A stretch of DNA of 64,000 nt, from NCBI RefSeq assembly GCF_014076495.1, contig NZ_CP043575.1:1736001-1800000 (forward strand). The letters run 5' to 3'. The stretch comes from Comamonas koreensis (GTDB lineage: Bacteria > Pseudomonadota > Gammaproteobacteria > Burkholderiales > Burkholderiaceae_C). Made by a program: the position numbers and the translations under genes. This document shows positions 1 through 8,769 of the stretch, one piece after another. A model generated the notes under the pieces. That model did not search any database. It was given only the letters and a program-made list of their open reading frames with translations, and was not told the origin of the DNA. Numbering within the stretch: the first letter of the stretch is position 1; the number at the start of each line of letters is the position of its first letter.

Positions 1-71
1 CGGACTCCAGGCATGGCCAGTAGTTCCCGGCGGGGCCTACGGGGCCGCCCTTGGGTGGGCTGCCCGTCGGA

Positions 72-812
72 TCAGGCCTTGCCCTGGGAGGCGACTGCAG
101 CAGCGGCCTTGGCGGCAGCTTCGGCGTCACCCAGGTAGTAGTGGCGCAGCGGCTTCAAGCTGGCGTCCAGCTCATAGACCAGCGGGATGCCGTTGGGGAT
201 GTTCAGGTTCACGATGTCGCTGTCGGAGACGCCATCGAGGTACTTGATCAGCGCGCGGATGGAGTTGCCGTGGGCGGCGATCACCACCCGCTCGCCGCGC
301 TGGATGGCTGGCGCAATGGCTTCGTTCCAGAACGGCACGACGCGCTCGACCGTGTCCTTGAGGCATTCGGTCAGCGGCACCTGGTTGGCAGCACCGGCGT
401 AGCGGCGGTCGGTTTTCTCGCTGCGTGGATCGGTAGACTCCAGCGCGGGCGGCGGGGTGTCATAGCTGCGGCGCCAGACCAGCACCTGCTCATCGCCAAA
501 CTTCTTGGCGGTTTCGGCCTTGTTCAGGCCTTGCAGCGCGCCATAGTGGCGCTCGTTGAGCTGCCAGCACTTTTGCACCGGCAGCCAGGTGCGGTCCATC
601 TCGTCCAGGGTGTGCCACAGCGTACGGATGGCGCGCTTGAGCACGCTGGTGTAGGCCACATCGAAGTCATAGCCCTCGGCCTTGAGCAACTGGCCAGCCT
701 GCTTGGCTTGCGCCACGCCGGTGTCGGTCAGGTCCACATCGGTCCAGCCGGTGAAGCGGTTTTCCAGGTTCCAGGTCGATTCACCATGGCGAATCAGGAC
801 AAGCTTGTACAT
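72..812 (-). CDS. gpmA: 2,3-bisphosphoglycerate-dependent phosphoglycerate mutase
   Basis: Interconverts 3- and 2-phosphoglycerate in cytosolic glycolysis and gluconeogenesis. The 246-residue protein has the usual family length. It opens with the phosphohistidine motif [10 protein letters not shown] (catalytic His9), carries Glu87 in the LNERHYG segment, and has the second catalytic His181 in AAHGNS. The ATG at 812 is preceded by GAGGA at good spacing. The last 25 residues are Ala-rich, a variable tail. It is transcribed away from the rhodanese-grxC-secB-gpsA genes, with about 250 bp of divergent regulatory space. No T-tract terminator is visible in bases 1-71, so the transcript may continue off the window. 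Identification is secure. Confidence 0.97.
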   Translation of the reverse strand: MYKLVLIRHGESTWNLENRFTGWTDVDLTDTGVAQAKQAGQLLKAEGYDFDVAYTSVLKRAIRTLWHTLDEMDRTWLPVQKCWQLNERHYGALQGLNKAETAKKFGDEQVLVWRRSYDTPPPALESTDPRSEKTDRRYAGAANQVPLTECLKDTVERVVPFWNEAIAPAIQRGERVVIAAHGNSIRALIKYLDGVSDSDIVNLNIPNGIPLVYELDASLKPLRHYYLGDAEAAAKAAAAVASQGKA

Positions 813-1062
813 GCAATCCTCGTGCGATAGTCAAAAATCGGTGCGTGTCGCTGGCGGGTGGCGCTAGAGGGGCCTGGGCAGCCCGCCGCATTCACAATGG
901 CGCCGATTGTAGAGGCAGGCTTAAATCCCAGGGCGCTTGCAGAGCTTGCCAGGCAGCGCCTGGTGCGCGTTGGGGGTGGTGCTAAAGGCTTTTGCCGCGC
1001 AGCGGCATGGTGGCCCTTTTAGAATGTGCGGCTGTTTGAGCATTTTTTGACAAGGGACTTGT

Positions 1063-1470
1063 GTGAACTTTCTGATCGACAACTGGTATCTGATCGTGCT
1101 GGTACTGGGCTCGGGCGCGATGCTGATGATGCCCGCCATGAAGAACATGGGAGGCGGCACGCTCAGCCCCGCCAACGCCGTGGCACTGATCAACCGCGAA
1201 AAAGCCGTGGTGGTGGATGTGTCGGACGCGCAGGAATTCGGCGCCGGCCATATCGCCAATGCCAAGAATGTGCCGCTGGACCAGCTCGAAGCGCAACTGC
1301 CCTCGGTCGTCAAGAACAAGGCCTTGCCGCTGATTCTCGTTTGCGCACAGGGCCAGCGCTCGCAGCGTGCCGTGGCCGTGGCCAAGAAGCTGGGCTACAC
1401 CAATGTGCAGGCCCTGGCCGGTGGCATGAAGGGCTGGCGCGCTGCCAGCATGCCGCTCAAGAAGGCTTGA
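1063..1470 (+). CDS. Membrane-anchored rhodanese-like sulfurtransferase
   Basis: A 135-residue protein with one N-terminal transmembrane helix (about residues 6-24) followed by a single rhodanese domain (about 35-133). The active-site loop CAQGQRS places the catalytic Cys at residue 94, so persulfide transfer is plausible. The substrate is unknown. The start is GTG, chosen because AAGGG at 1052-1056 lies 6 nt upstream and no ATG fits the frame. It is the first gene of a cluster with grxC, secB and gpsA. This order recurs in Burkholderiales and suggests a link to thiol or redox housekeeping. Confidence 0.9.
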   Translation: MNFLIDNWYLIVLVLGSGAMLMMPAMKNMGGGTLSPANAVALINREKAVVVDVSDAQEFGAGHIANAKNVPLDQLEAQLPSVVKNKALPLILVCAQGQRSQRAVAVAKKLGYTNVQALAGGMKGWRAASMPLKKA

Positions 1471-1559
1471 TTTTTGGGGTTCATGGCCCCAGATACTGGC
1501 TTTAGACACCCACTACAGAGCTGGCGGCCTTGTGCAGGCCGCCGCCGCAGGACACTCCG

Positions 1560-1817
1560 ATGCAAGCTGTAAAGATGTATACCACCGCCGTCTGCCCCTA
1601 CTGCATTCGCGCCAAGCAAGTGCTCAAAGCCAAAGGCGTGGAGCAGATTGAAGAAATCCGCATCGACACCGATCCGGCCCAGCGTGCGGTAATGATGGAG
1701 ACGACCGGCCGCCGCACCGTGCCGCAGATCTTCATTGGCGAGACCCATGTCGGCGGCTGCGATGACCTGATTGCGCTGGACCAGCGCGGCGAGCTGACCC
1801 CCTTGCTCCAAGCCTGA
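1560..1817 (+). CDS. grxC: Glutaredoxin 3 (GrxC family)
   Basis: An 85-residue monodomain glutaredoxin that reduces protein or mixed disulfides with glutathione in the cytosol. The dithiol site CPYC is at Cys12-Cys15, and the glutathione-binding TVPQIF and GGCDDL segments follow as in E. coli GrxC. An in-frame upstream ATG at 1530 would add ten residues unlike the family, so the start at 1560 is preferred. It sits between the rhodanese gene and secB on the same strand. Nothing in the sequence is aberrant. Confidence 0.96.
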   Translation: MQAVKMYTTAVCPYCIRAKQVLKAKGVEQIEEIRIDTDPAQRAVMMETTGRRTVPQIFIGETHVGGCDDLIALDQRGELTPLLQA

Positions 1818-1970
1818 GCCCGCGCATCCCTTCACTGGCCGGCGGGCGCCCGGGCTTTTCCATGCTGACACTTTGCCATTGCATAATGGCAGGCTGCATG
1901 CGAGGGGCGCACACACCGGGCGGCATCGCAGCTGCACTCCATTCCTTTTTCTAGCGAAAGACAGACAACC

Positions 1971-2432
1971 ATGGCGGATCAAGAAAATCCCGTGTTCCAA
2001 ATTCAACGCGTGTACCTGAAGGACGCGTCGCTGGAACAGCCCAACTCGCCAGCTATCTTGCTGGAGCAAACCCAGCCGAGCGTGGACATCCAGCTGGGCG
2101 TGGAAGCCACCCCGGTGGCCGATGGCATTTTCGAAGTGGCGGTCACCGCCACCGTGCAGACCAAGATCGAAGACAAGACCGTGTTCCTGGTGGAAGCCAA
2201 GCAAGCCGGTATTTTCGAGATCCGTGGCATCCCTGACGACCAGATGGGGGCCGTGATCGGCGTGGCTTGCCCACAGATCGTCTACCCTTACCTGCGCGGC
2301 AACGTGGCAGACATCGTGACCCGCGCCGGCTTCCCGCCTGTGCACCTGGCGGAAATCAACTTCCAGGCCATGTACGAACAGCAACAAGCCCAGGCCAATG
2401 GCGCTGGCGCAGGTGCCGCACTGGCCCAGTAA
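1971..2432 (+). CDS. secB: Protein-export chaperone SecB
   Basis: A 153-residue cytosolic chaperone that keeps preproteins unfolded and delivers them to SecA. The SecB core is recognisable: [16 protein letters not shown] near the N-terminus, the FEVAVTATV strand, and the [22 protein letters not shown] region. The C-terminus is the expected Ala/Gln-rich tail, which in characterised SecB contacts SecA. Placement between grxC and gpsA is typical of proteobacteria. A Rho-independent terminator follows 20 bp after the stop, separating it from gpsA transcription at least in part. Confidence 0.98.
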   Translation: MADQENPVFQIQRVYLKDASLEQPNSPAILLEQTQPSVDIQLGVEATPVADGIFEVAVTATVQTKIEDKTVFLVEAKQAGIFEIRGIPDDQMGAVIGVACPQIVYPYLRGNVADIVTRAGFPPVHLAEINFQAMYEQQQAQANGAGAGAALAQ

Positions 2433-2452
2433 TCGCTTGCTGCCAACGCAAG

Positions 2453-2484
2453 GGCCTTGCAGTCTCGGTTGCAAGGCCTTTGTT
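2453..2484 (+). terminator. Intrinsic terminator after secB
   Basis: Perfect 9-bp stem (GGCCTTGCA at 2453-2461, TGCAAGGCC at 2470-2478) with an 8-nt loop, followed by the T-rich tail TTTGTTGT. It lies between secB and gpsA, so gpsA probably depends on read-through or its own promoter. Confidence 0.8.
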
Positions 2485-2551
2485 GTATCTGCTGGGTAAG
2501 CAGCTGCAGGCAGCGCCACCGTTTGAGTTGATGTAAGAAGGGGTTGTGGCT

Positions 2552-3553
2552 ATGAAGATCTTGGTGATTGGCGCCGGTGCCTGGGGAACGGCTTTGGCCA
2601 TGCATGCTGCCGCACGCCACCGCGTGCAGCTGTGGGCGCGCGATGCGCAGCAGGCGGGCCAGTTGCAAACCAGCCGTGAGAACCAGCGCTATTTGCCAGG
2701 CATCCGCTTGCCCGATGCCTTGGAGGTGACGAGCGGCGATCTGCAGCCCCTGGTGGCCCAGGCTGAATTGATCGTGCTGGGCACGCCGATGGCGGCACTG
2801 CGCGGCGGCCTCACGATGCTGCGCGACTGCCAGGTGCCGGTGGCCTGGCTCAGCAAGGGTTTTGAAGCCGTGCCCGCCGATGCCCCTGCCGGCAGCCATG
2901 GGCTGCTGGGCAACGAGGTCTGCGCCCAGGTGGCCCCCGCGCTGCATGCCGGCGTGCTGAGTGGCCCAAGCTTTGCGCAGGAAGTGGCCCAGCACCAGCC
3001 CACGGCCCTGGTGGCGGCCAGCCGCCATGGCGATGTGCGCGATGCGCTGGTCGCGGCCTTCCATGGCGACAACCTGCGCGTCTATGCCAATGAGGACATC
3101 AGCGGGGTCGAAGTGGGCGGCGCCGTCAAGAACGTGCTGGCCATTGCCACAGGCTTGTGTGATGGCCTGCACCTGGGGCTGAATGCCCGCGCCGCGCTGG
3201 TGACGCGCGGCCTGGCCGAGATGACACGTCTGGGTGTGGCGCTGGGCGCGCAGACCGATACCTTCATGGGGTTGTCGGGCCTGGGCGATCTGGTGCTGAC
3301 GGCGACTGGCGATCTGTCGCGCAACCGCAAGATCGGCCTCTTGCTGGCGCAGGGCCAGAGCCTGGAGCAGGCGGTGCAGTCGCTCGGCCATGTGGCCGAA
3401 GGCGTCTACAGCGCCCGCACGGTGCTGCAGCGCGCCCAGAAGCTGGGCGTGGAGATGCCGATCACGGCCGCCGTCGTGGCCTTGCTCGACGGCAGCCTGT
3501 CAGCCCCCGATGTGGTGCAGGCGTTGATGGGGCGCGAGCCCCGCGCTGAATAA
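2552..3553 (+). CDS. gpsA: NAD(P)-dependent glycerol-3-phosphate dehydrogenase
   Basis: Reduces dihydroxyacetone phosphate to sn-glycerol-3-phosphate, the backbone for phospholipids. The 333-residue product starts with the Rossmann motif [10 protein letters not shown]. It contains the NAD-binding LVALGTPM-like strand ([10 protein letters not shown]), the [10 protein letters not shown] motif, and the substrate-domain motif [17 protein letters not shown] with its catalytic Lys. The ATG at 2552 is preferred over the in-frame GTG at 2546 because AAGGGG (2538-2543) lies 8 nt from the ATG but only 2 nt from the GTG. The 3' end converges on the hydroxyacid dehydrogenase gene. Confidence 0.97.
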   Translation: MKILVIGAGAWGTALAMHAAARHRVQLWARDAQQAGQLQTSRENQRYLPGIRLPDALEVTSGDLQPLVAQAELIVLGTPMAALRGGLTMLRDCQVPVAWLSKGFEAVPADAPAGSHGLLGNEVCAQVAPALHAGVLSGPSFAQEVAQHQPTALVAASRHGDVRDALVAAFHGDNLRVYANEDISGVEVGGAVKNVLAIATGLCDGLHLGLNARAALVTRGLAEMTRLGVALGAQTDTFMGLSGLGDLVLTATGDLSRNRKIGLLLAQGQSLEQAVQSLGHVAEGVYSARTVLQRAQKLGVEMPITAAVVALLDGSLSAPDVVQALMGREPRAE

Positions 3554-3575
3554 GCGGGGCCCTGAACAACGCGCT

Positions 3576-4466
3576 TCAGGCCTTGGCCAGCAGACCGATC
3601 AAGGCCGGCAGCATGGCATCGCCATGCCGGGCCTGGACCTGGTCCTGCAAGGTGGTCGCAGCCGCATCGGCAATCAGGCTGGGCGCCTGCGCATCGTGGG
3701 CCATCGTGGCGTAGTAGCTCAAATCCTTGGCGGCGTTGGAGATCGAGAACGCAATGCCCGAGGGGTCATCGGCCAGGATATAGGACTGCAGCCGGTCCAG
3801 CGCCACGCCCGCGCCGCCGCCCGCAGCCAGTACGCTGTGGAAGGCCTGCATGTCCATGCCCTGCTTGCGCGCGCAGGCGGTGGCCTCGGCCAGCAGGCTC
3901 ATCTGGCCCACCGAGACAAAGTTGTGCAGCAGCTTCATGCGGTGTCCGTCGCCCAGTGCACCGACATGGGTGACCTGGCTGGTGAAGGTGGCCAGCACCG
4001 GTTGCACCTGGGCCAGCACGGCCGCATCGCCACCGACGAGCAGATTGAGCTGGCCGTCATGCGCCTGCTTGGAGGTCTTGGTCATCGGTGCATCGATGAA
4101 CTTGCCGCCAGCAGCCTGCACGGCCTGGGCCATGCGCACCGTCGATGCGGGCACGGCTGTCGAGCAATCGATCACCACGGTGCCGGGGCGCAGTGCCGAC
4201 AGCAGGCCTTGCTCGCCAGTCAGCACGGCTTCGACCTGGGGCGAGCCAGTCACGCAGAGGATCACCACATCGCAGTGGCTGGCCAGTTCGGCCGGGCTTT
4301 GGCAGGTGCGTGTGCCCAGGCTGAGCAGCTCAGTCAGCGGCTGGTTCCCAGGATGCTCCAGCACATAGAGTTGAAAGCCTTTGGCGGCGACATTGCGGGC
4401 GATGCCGTGGCCCATCAGGCCGACCCCGATCAGGCCGACGACGGGCTGGGCTGTTTGCGATGACAT
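3576..4466 (-). CDS. Beta-hydroxyacid dehydrogenase family (3-HIBADH/GarR-like), NAD(P)-dependent
   Basis: A 296-residue two-domain oxidoreductase. The N-terminal Rossmann motif is GVGLMGHGIARN, the substrate signature is DAPMTKTSKQAHDG, and the family's catalytic Lys lies in MKLLHNFVS. The usual KxxNN is KLLHN here, with His for the first Asn, so substrate preference may differ from tartronate-semialdehyde reductase or 3-hydroxyisobutyrate dehydrogenase. The start at 4466 is supported by AGGAG 6 nt upstream; the longer frame to 4499 lacks a site. It lies 123 bp downstream of the HMG-CoA reductase gene on the same strand and may be co-transcribed. Its substrate cannot be read from the sequence. 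Confidence 0.88.
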   Translation of the reverse strand: MSSQTAQPVVGLIGVGLMGHGIARNVAAKGFQLYVLEHPGNQPLTELLSLGTRTCQSPAELASHCDVVILCVTGSPQVEAVLTGEQGLLSALRPGTVVIDCSTAVPASTVRMAQAVQAAGGKFIDAPMTKTSKQAHDGQLNLLVGGDAAVLAQVQPVLATFTSQVTHVGALGDGHRMKLLHNFVSVGQMSLLAEATACARKQGMDMQAFHSVLAAGGGAGVALDRLQSYILADDPSGIAFSISNAAKDLSYYATMAHDAQAPSLIADAAATTLQDQVQARHGDAMLPALIGLLAKA

Positions 4467-4589
4467 GGAAATCTCCTGGCGGTGCGCAGCAATGCGCAAA
4501 GGCTCCCAGCGTACCGCAAGCCCTGTGCGCCAGGGGGGCTGCGGGCGCGGCCGCAGTCAACTTGGTGACCGGCGGGACCGCAGCCCGAT

Positions 4590-5876
4590 TCAGCGCGCGC
4601 GCAGTTCGGCCAGCACCTCCAGCGCGCGGTCGGTGCGCACATCGTGCTCGGCGGCCAGGCGCTTGGCGACCTGGTCGACCTCGGCACCCACGGCCCCGGC
4701 CACCAGCGCGATATTGCGGGCATGCAAGGCCATGTGGCCGCGCTGGATGCCTTCGGTGGCCAGCGCCCGCAGCGCGCCCAGGTTTTGCGCCAGGCCGACG
4801 GCCGCGGCAATCTCGCCCAGCTCCTGGGCCGATTTCACATCCATGATCTTCAGCGCCAGGCGCGCCAGCGGATGCGTCTTGGTCGCGCCGCCCACCAGGC
4901 CCACGGGCATGGGCAGCTCGATGGTGCCCACCAGCGCGCCGCTGCCGTCTTTCTCCCAGGTGGTCAGCGAGGTGTAGCGCCCGTTGCGGCTGGCATAGGC
5001 ATGGGCGCCGGCCTCCACCGCACGCCAGTCGTTGCCGGTGGCGACGATGACCGGGTCGATGCCGTTCATGATGCCCTTGTTGTGGGTGGCGGCGCGGTAG
5101 GGGTCGATGGCGGCAAAGGTGTAGGCATCGAGCACGCCCTCGATGATTTCTTCGCCGCTGCGCTCGGCAGTCGCCAGCGTCTTGGGCGTCAGGCGCACGC
5201 GGGCCCGGGCCAGGCGCAGATCGGCCAGGTTGGACAGAATGCGCAGCCGCACCGCGCCGCCGGTGATCTGCTCGACCAGCGGCGAGACCGATTCGGCCAT
5301 GGTGTTGACGGTGTTGGCGCCCATCGCATCGCGCACATCGACGATCAGATGCATGACCACCATGGGGCCCCGGGGTGAGTCGGGGAAGACATGCACCTCG
5401 ATGTCCTTGCAGCCGCCGCCCAGGCCGATCAGCACCTTGTCGCGGCTGTTGGCCAGCGCCAGGATCTGCTCGCGCGCCTGGTACAGCGCCAGCCGCACGC
5501 CATAGGGGTCCTGGATGCCGACTATCTGCACCTGGGCGCGCATCAGCGGCTGGGTGCTGGAGGTCTGAAACCCTCCGTCCTCGCGTGCCAGCTTGGCCAT
5601 GTACGAGGCCGCCGCGATGATCGAGGGTTCTTCGACCGCCAGCGGCACCAGCACATCGCGGCCATTGATCTGGAAATTGCTGGCCACGCCCATCGGCAGC
5701 TCAAAGGTGCCGATCACGTTTTCGATCATGCCGTCGGCCACGTTCGTGGGGAGGGCCCCTGGCTGGGCCAGCAGCGCGTGGTCTTCGGCGCTCAGCTGGC
5801 AGGCCTTGGCGATGACATCCCAGCGCTGGGCGGGGCTGAGGGCGCGGAACTGCGGCAGACGGGAATCGGTGGCCAT
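4590..5876 (-). CDS. mvaA: Class II (degradative) hydroxymethylglutaryl-CoA reductase
   Basis: Interconverts mevalonate and HMG-CoA; in bacteria lacking the mevalonate pathway the class II enzyme works oxidatively in mevalonate catabolism. The 428-residue protein carries the class II N-terminal signature ENVIG (52-56). All four catalytic residues known from Pseudomonas mevalonii fall at the same numbers: Glu83, Lys267, Asp283 and His381 (HMALHARN). Asp146 is also kept, the residue linked to NAD(H) rather than NADP(H) use. The start has AGGAG 7 nt upstream. It is divergent from a MocR regulator with an inverted-repeat operator between them. No HMG-CoA lyase or mevalonate transporter is in the window. 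Confidence 0.96.
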   Translation of the reverse strand: MATDSRLPQFRALSPAQRWDVIAKACQLSAEDHALLAQPGALPTNVADGMIENVIGTFELPMGVASNFQINGRDVLVPLAVEEPSIIAAASYMAKLAREDGGFQTSSTQPLMRAQVQIVGIQDPYGVRLALYQAREQILALANSRDKVLIGLGGGCKDIEVHVFPDSPRGPMVVMHLIVDVRDAMGANTVNTMAESVSPLVEQITGGAVRLRILSNLADLRLARARVRLTPKTLATAERSGEEIIEGVLDAYTFAAIDPYRAATHNKGIMNGIDPVIVATGNDWRAVEAGAHAYASRNGRYTSLTTWEKDGSGALVGTIELPMPVGLVGGATKTHPLARLALKIMDVKSAQELGEIAAAVGLAQNLGALRALATEGIQRGHMALHARNIALVAGAVGAEVDQVAKRLAAEHDVRTDRALEVLAELRAR

Positions 5877-5932
5877 CGGTGTCTCCTGGTGATTTTTTGA
5901 GGAATGCGAAACGCAGAGCCACCAATCTACCT

Positions 5933-5962
5933 AAACTGTACCCTTCTAGACAGGTACAGTTT
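5933..5962. promoter_or_regulatory. Perfect inverted-repeat operator candidate in the mvaA/MocR intergenic region
   Basis: AAACTGTACC (5933-5942) and its exact complement GGTACAGTTT (5953-5962) are separated by 10 bp, giving a 20-bp centre-to-centre spacing, about two helical turns. It lies 56 bp from the mvaA start and 58 bp from the MocR-type regulator start. A dimeric GntR/MocR protein binding here could control both divergent genes. TAGACA at 5947-5952, inside the spacer, resembles a -35 element for the regulator gene, but no convincing -10 follows. Confidence 0.7.
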
Positions 5963-6020
5963 GCCGGGACAGTGCTGCTGCATTGCAGCATCGGCGCCTG
6001 GTCTTCCCCAAGGAGCGCCC

Positions 6021-7430
6021 ATGCCCCCAGCCTCTGGCCGCAAGGCCTCGATTGCAGAAAACCTGGCCGCGATGCTGGGCCGGCAGATGGCCGATGGCGT
6101 GCTGCGCGCGGGTGACAAGCTGCCGTCACTGCGCGCGTTGGCGCAGCTGCATGGCTATGCCAAGAACACCGTGGTGGCGGCCTTTGAGCTGCTGGTCTCG
6201 CGCGGCCTGGTCGAGGCGCGGCGGGGATCGGGCTTTTATGTGCTGGCCCAGCGCCCGGTGGCAGCCGTGCCTGCGGCCGAAGACAGCGCCCCGCTGCAGC
6301 GCGCGATGGATGTGGTCTGGCTGATGCGCGAGCAGCTCAAGACCCAGCCCGATGCGCTGGCGTTGGGTGATGGTTTTCCGCCGGTGGACTGGCTGGCCGA
6401 TATGCGCCTGGACCGTTACCACCACCAAGTGGTGCGTACGGGGCTGGGCGCGCTGTTCCGCTACGGCAGCCGCCTGGGCTATGCGCCGTTGCGGGACAGC
6501 CTGGTGCGCAAGCTGGGCATGTTCGGCCTGGCGGTGACGCCCCAGCAGCTGCTACTGACCCAGGGGGCCAATGACGCGCTGGACCTGGTCATCCGCCACT
6601 GGGTGACGCCGGGCACGACGGTGCTGGTGGACGACCCGGGCTACTACCTGCTGTTTGGCAAGCTCAAGTTGGCCGGCGCGCGCGTGCTGGGTGTGCCGCG
6701 CCAGGCCGATGGCCCGGATGTGCTGGCGCTGGAGCGGCTGCTGCAGACCGAGCGCCCGCGCCTCTTCTTTACCCAGTCGCTGGCGCACAACCCCACGGGC
6801 TCGGACCTGAGCGCCGCCAAGGCCTGGCGCATCTTGCAGCTGGCCGGCCAGCAGCAGATGCTGATCGTCGAAAACGACCCGCTGGCTGATTTCAAACCAA
6901 CTTCGGCCACACGCCTGTCGGTGCTGGACCAGCTGGCGCGCACGATCTACATCGGCAGTTTTTCCAAGTCGTTCTCGGCTGCGCTGCGGGTGGGCTTTAT
7001 CGCCTGCCATCCCGATCTGGCCAGTGACCTGGCCGATCTGCGCAGCCTCATCCATGTGAGTGGTTCGGAGTACTGCGAGCGCATGGTCGATGTGATGCTG
7101 CGCGAAGGCCAGTACGAGCGGCACCTGGTGCGGCTGCGCGGGCGCCTGGGCCAGGCCACGGCGCAGGCGCTGGCCTGGATGGACCGCCAGGGCTGCGAGG
7201 TGTTTGCGCGCAGCGAGCAGTCTCTGTATCTGTGGGCGGCCTTTCCCGGCTGCGAGGATTCCGCGCAACTGGCCGAGCAACTGCGGGCCCGGCAGGTGAC
7301 GATGGCGCCGGGCCGGGTGTTCAGCCTGGACAGCAGCGCGACCTCGCGCTGGTCGCGCTGCAACGTCGGGGCCATGCAGTCCCCGCGCCTGGACGCGGCA
7401 ATGGCGCCATGGCGCGCGGCCCCGCGCTGA
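6021..7430 (+). CDS. MocR-family PLP-dependent transcriptional regulator
   Basis: A 469-residue fusion of a GntR winged-helix DNA-binding domain (about residues 8-75, with the LPSLRALAQLHGYAKNTVVAAFELL core) and an aminotransferase fold-type I domain (about 100-465). The PLP Schiff-base Lys is Lys316 in GSFSKSFSA, and the HNPTG segment is near 256-260. The ATG at 6021 is chosen because AAGGAG sits 5 nt upstream; the frame is open back to 5904 but that segment runs through the operator. MocR proteins usually bind PLP or an amino compound and control a divergent operon, here probably mvaA. It converges on lysA with no intervening base. Confidence 0.92.
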   Translation: MPPASGRKASIAENLAAMLGRQMADGVLRAGDKLPSLRALAQLHGYAKNTVVAAFELLVSRGLVEARRGSGFYVLAQRPVAAVPAAEDSAPLQRAMDVVWLMREQLKTQPDALALGDGFPPVDWLADMRLDRYHHQVVRTGLGALFRYGSRLGYAPLRDSLVRKLGMFGLAVTPQQLLLTQGANDALDLVIRHWVTPGTTVLVDDPGYYLLFGKLKLAGARVLGVPRQADGPDVLALERLLQTERPRLFFTQSLAHNPTGSDLSAAKAWRILQLAGQQQMLIVENDPLADFKPTSATRLSVLDQLARTIYIGSFSKSFSAALRVGFIACHPDLASDLADLRSLIHVSGSEYCERMVDVMLREGQYERHLVRLRGRLGQATAQALAWMDRQGCEVFARSEQSLYLWAAFPGCEDSAQLAEQLRARQVTMAPGRVFSLDSSATSRWSRCNVGAMQSPRLDAAMAPWRAAPR

Positions 7431-8681
7431 TCAGAGGCCCAGTTCCAGCGCCAGCAGCTCTTCGACCGTCTGGCGGCGGCGGATAAGGCGCGCCTGGCCG
7501 TTGTCGACCAGCACCTCGGCGGCCAGTGGGCGGCTGTTGTAGTTGCTGGACATCGAGGCGCCGTAGGCGCCGGTGTCGTGGATCACCAGCAGATCGCCCA
7601 CCTGCGCATCGCCCAGCGGACGGGGCAGCACCACGCCGGCCTCGCCCTGGGTGAAGACATCACCGGATTCGCACAGCGGACCGGCGACAACGGCCTCGCG
7701 CTGCACAGGCAGCACGCCGGCGCCACGGCGCTGCACATGCATCGCGTGGTAGCTGCCGTACATCGCCGGGCGCATCAGCTCGTTGAAGCCGGTATCGACC
7801 AGCACAAAGTGGTTGCTGCCGGCATCCTTGGTCGCGCGCACCGTGCCCAGCAGCACGCCCGATTCAGCCACCAGGTAGCGGCCCGGCTCCAGCTCCAGGC
7901 CCAGGTGGTGGCCCACCAGCGCCTCAGCCTGCTTGCGCGCCGCATCCCAGAGGCCAAAGTAGTGCTGGGTGTCGATGGTGGCGTCACCGTCCTTGTAGGG
8001 GATGGACAGGCCGCCGCCTGCCGAGATGGCCTGCAGGCGGTGGCCGGCGGCGTGGGTGCGCTCGACCAGCTGCACCATCGCGCCGCAGACCTCTTGCAGG
8101 TGGCCGTAGTCCACGCCCGAGCCGATATGCATGTGCAGGCCCACCAGCTGCAGGCCGCGCTCGGCGATCACCGCCAGCGCCATCGTCAGGTCGCTGTGCC
8201 AGATGCCGTGCTTGCTGTGCTCGCCACCGGTATTGGTCTTGTTGCTGTGGCCATGGCCAAAGCCGGGGTTGATGCGCAGCCAGACCGCATGGCCGGGCGA
8301 GGCCTGGCCCAGCTGGTGCAGCATGTCGATGGAGCCGGCATTGACGGGGATCTGGTGCTCGACCACGGTGGCCAACGTGGCCTCGTCCATCACATCGGCG
8401 GTGAACACGATGTCGGAGGGCTCGCCAAAACCGCCCTGGTAGCCGGCTGCCAGCGCGCGCAGCACTTCGCCGCGCGAGACCGCATCAACCTTGACGCCTT
8501 GCGCCCGCATCAGCTGCAGCACATGGATGTTGGAGCAGGCCTTTTGCGCAAAGCGCACCGTGTCGAATGCCTGGAGCTCGGCGATGCGTTGGCTGATGGT
8601 GGCCGCGTCATAGACCCACAGCGGGGTGTTGAAGTCATCGGCCAGCTGCCACAGCAGATCGGGGGAGAAGGGGTTGCTCAT
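7431..8681 (-). CDS. lysA: Diaminopimelate decarboxylase
   Basis: Last step of lysine synthesis: decarboxylation of meso-diaminopimelate, PLP-dependent, cytosolic. The 416-residue protein has the alanine-racemase-like barrel with PLP Lys47 in FAQKACSN, the Gly-rich phosphate site SAGGGL, and the active-site Cys motif GPLCESGDVF. Length matches the family. It is divergent from a LysR-type regulator 88 bp away, the classical lysA-lysR arrangement. Its stop codon abuts the stop of the convergent MocR gene, the two forming the palindrome TGATCA. Confidence 0.96.
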   Translation of the reverse strand: MSNPFSPDLLWQLADDFNTPLWVYDAATISQRIAELQAFDTVRFAQKACSNIHVLQLMRAQGVKVDAVSRGEVLRALAAGYQGGFGEPSDIVFTADVMDEATLATVVEHQIPVNAGSIDMLHQLGQASPGHAVWLRINPGFGHGHSNKTNTGGEHSKHGIWHSDLTMALAVIAERGLQLVGLHMHIGSGVDYGHLQEVCGAMVQLVERTHAAGHRLQAISAGGGLSIPYKDGDATIDTQHYFGLWDAARKQAEALVGHHLGLELEPGRYLVAESGVLLGTVRATKDAGSNHFVLVDTGFNELMRPAMYGSYHAMHVQRRGAGVLPVQREAVVAGPLCESGDVFTQGEAGVVLPRPLGDAQVGDLLVIHDTGAYGASMSSNYNSRPLAAEVLVDNGQARLIRRRQTVEELLALELGL

Positions 8682-8769
8682 AGTCGGTGTGCCGGAAGGC
8701 GTGGAATCGGAAAAACAGCTTGCCAGTGTGCCTGGGGCAGGGTATTTGGTCTAATGCTTATTTATCGGG

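Noticed and set aside
1817..1859. Possible terminator after grxC (AGCCCG ... CGGGCTTTT)
   Set aside because: Stem of only six pairs around a loop of nearly 30 bases; not convincing.
3561..3580. Hairpin CCTGAA/TTCAGG between gpsA and the hydroxyacid dehydrogenase gene
   Set aside because: Short stem overlapping a stop codon, with no T-tract on either strand.
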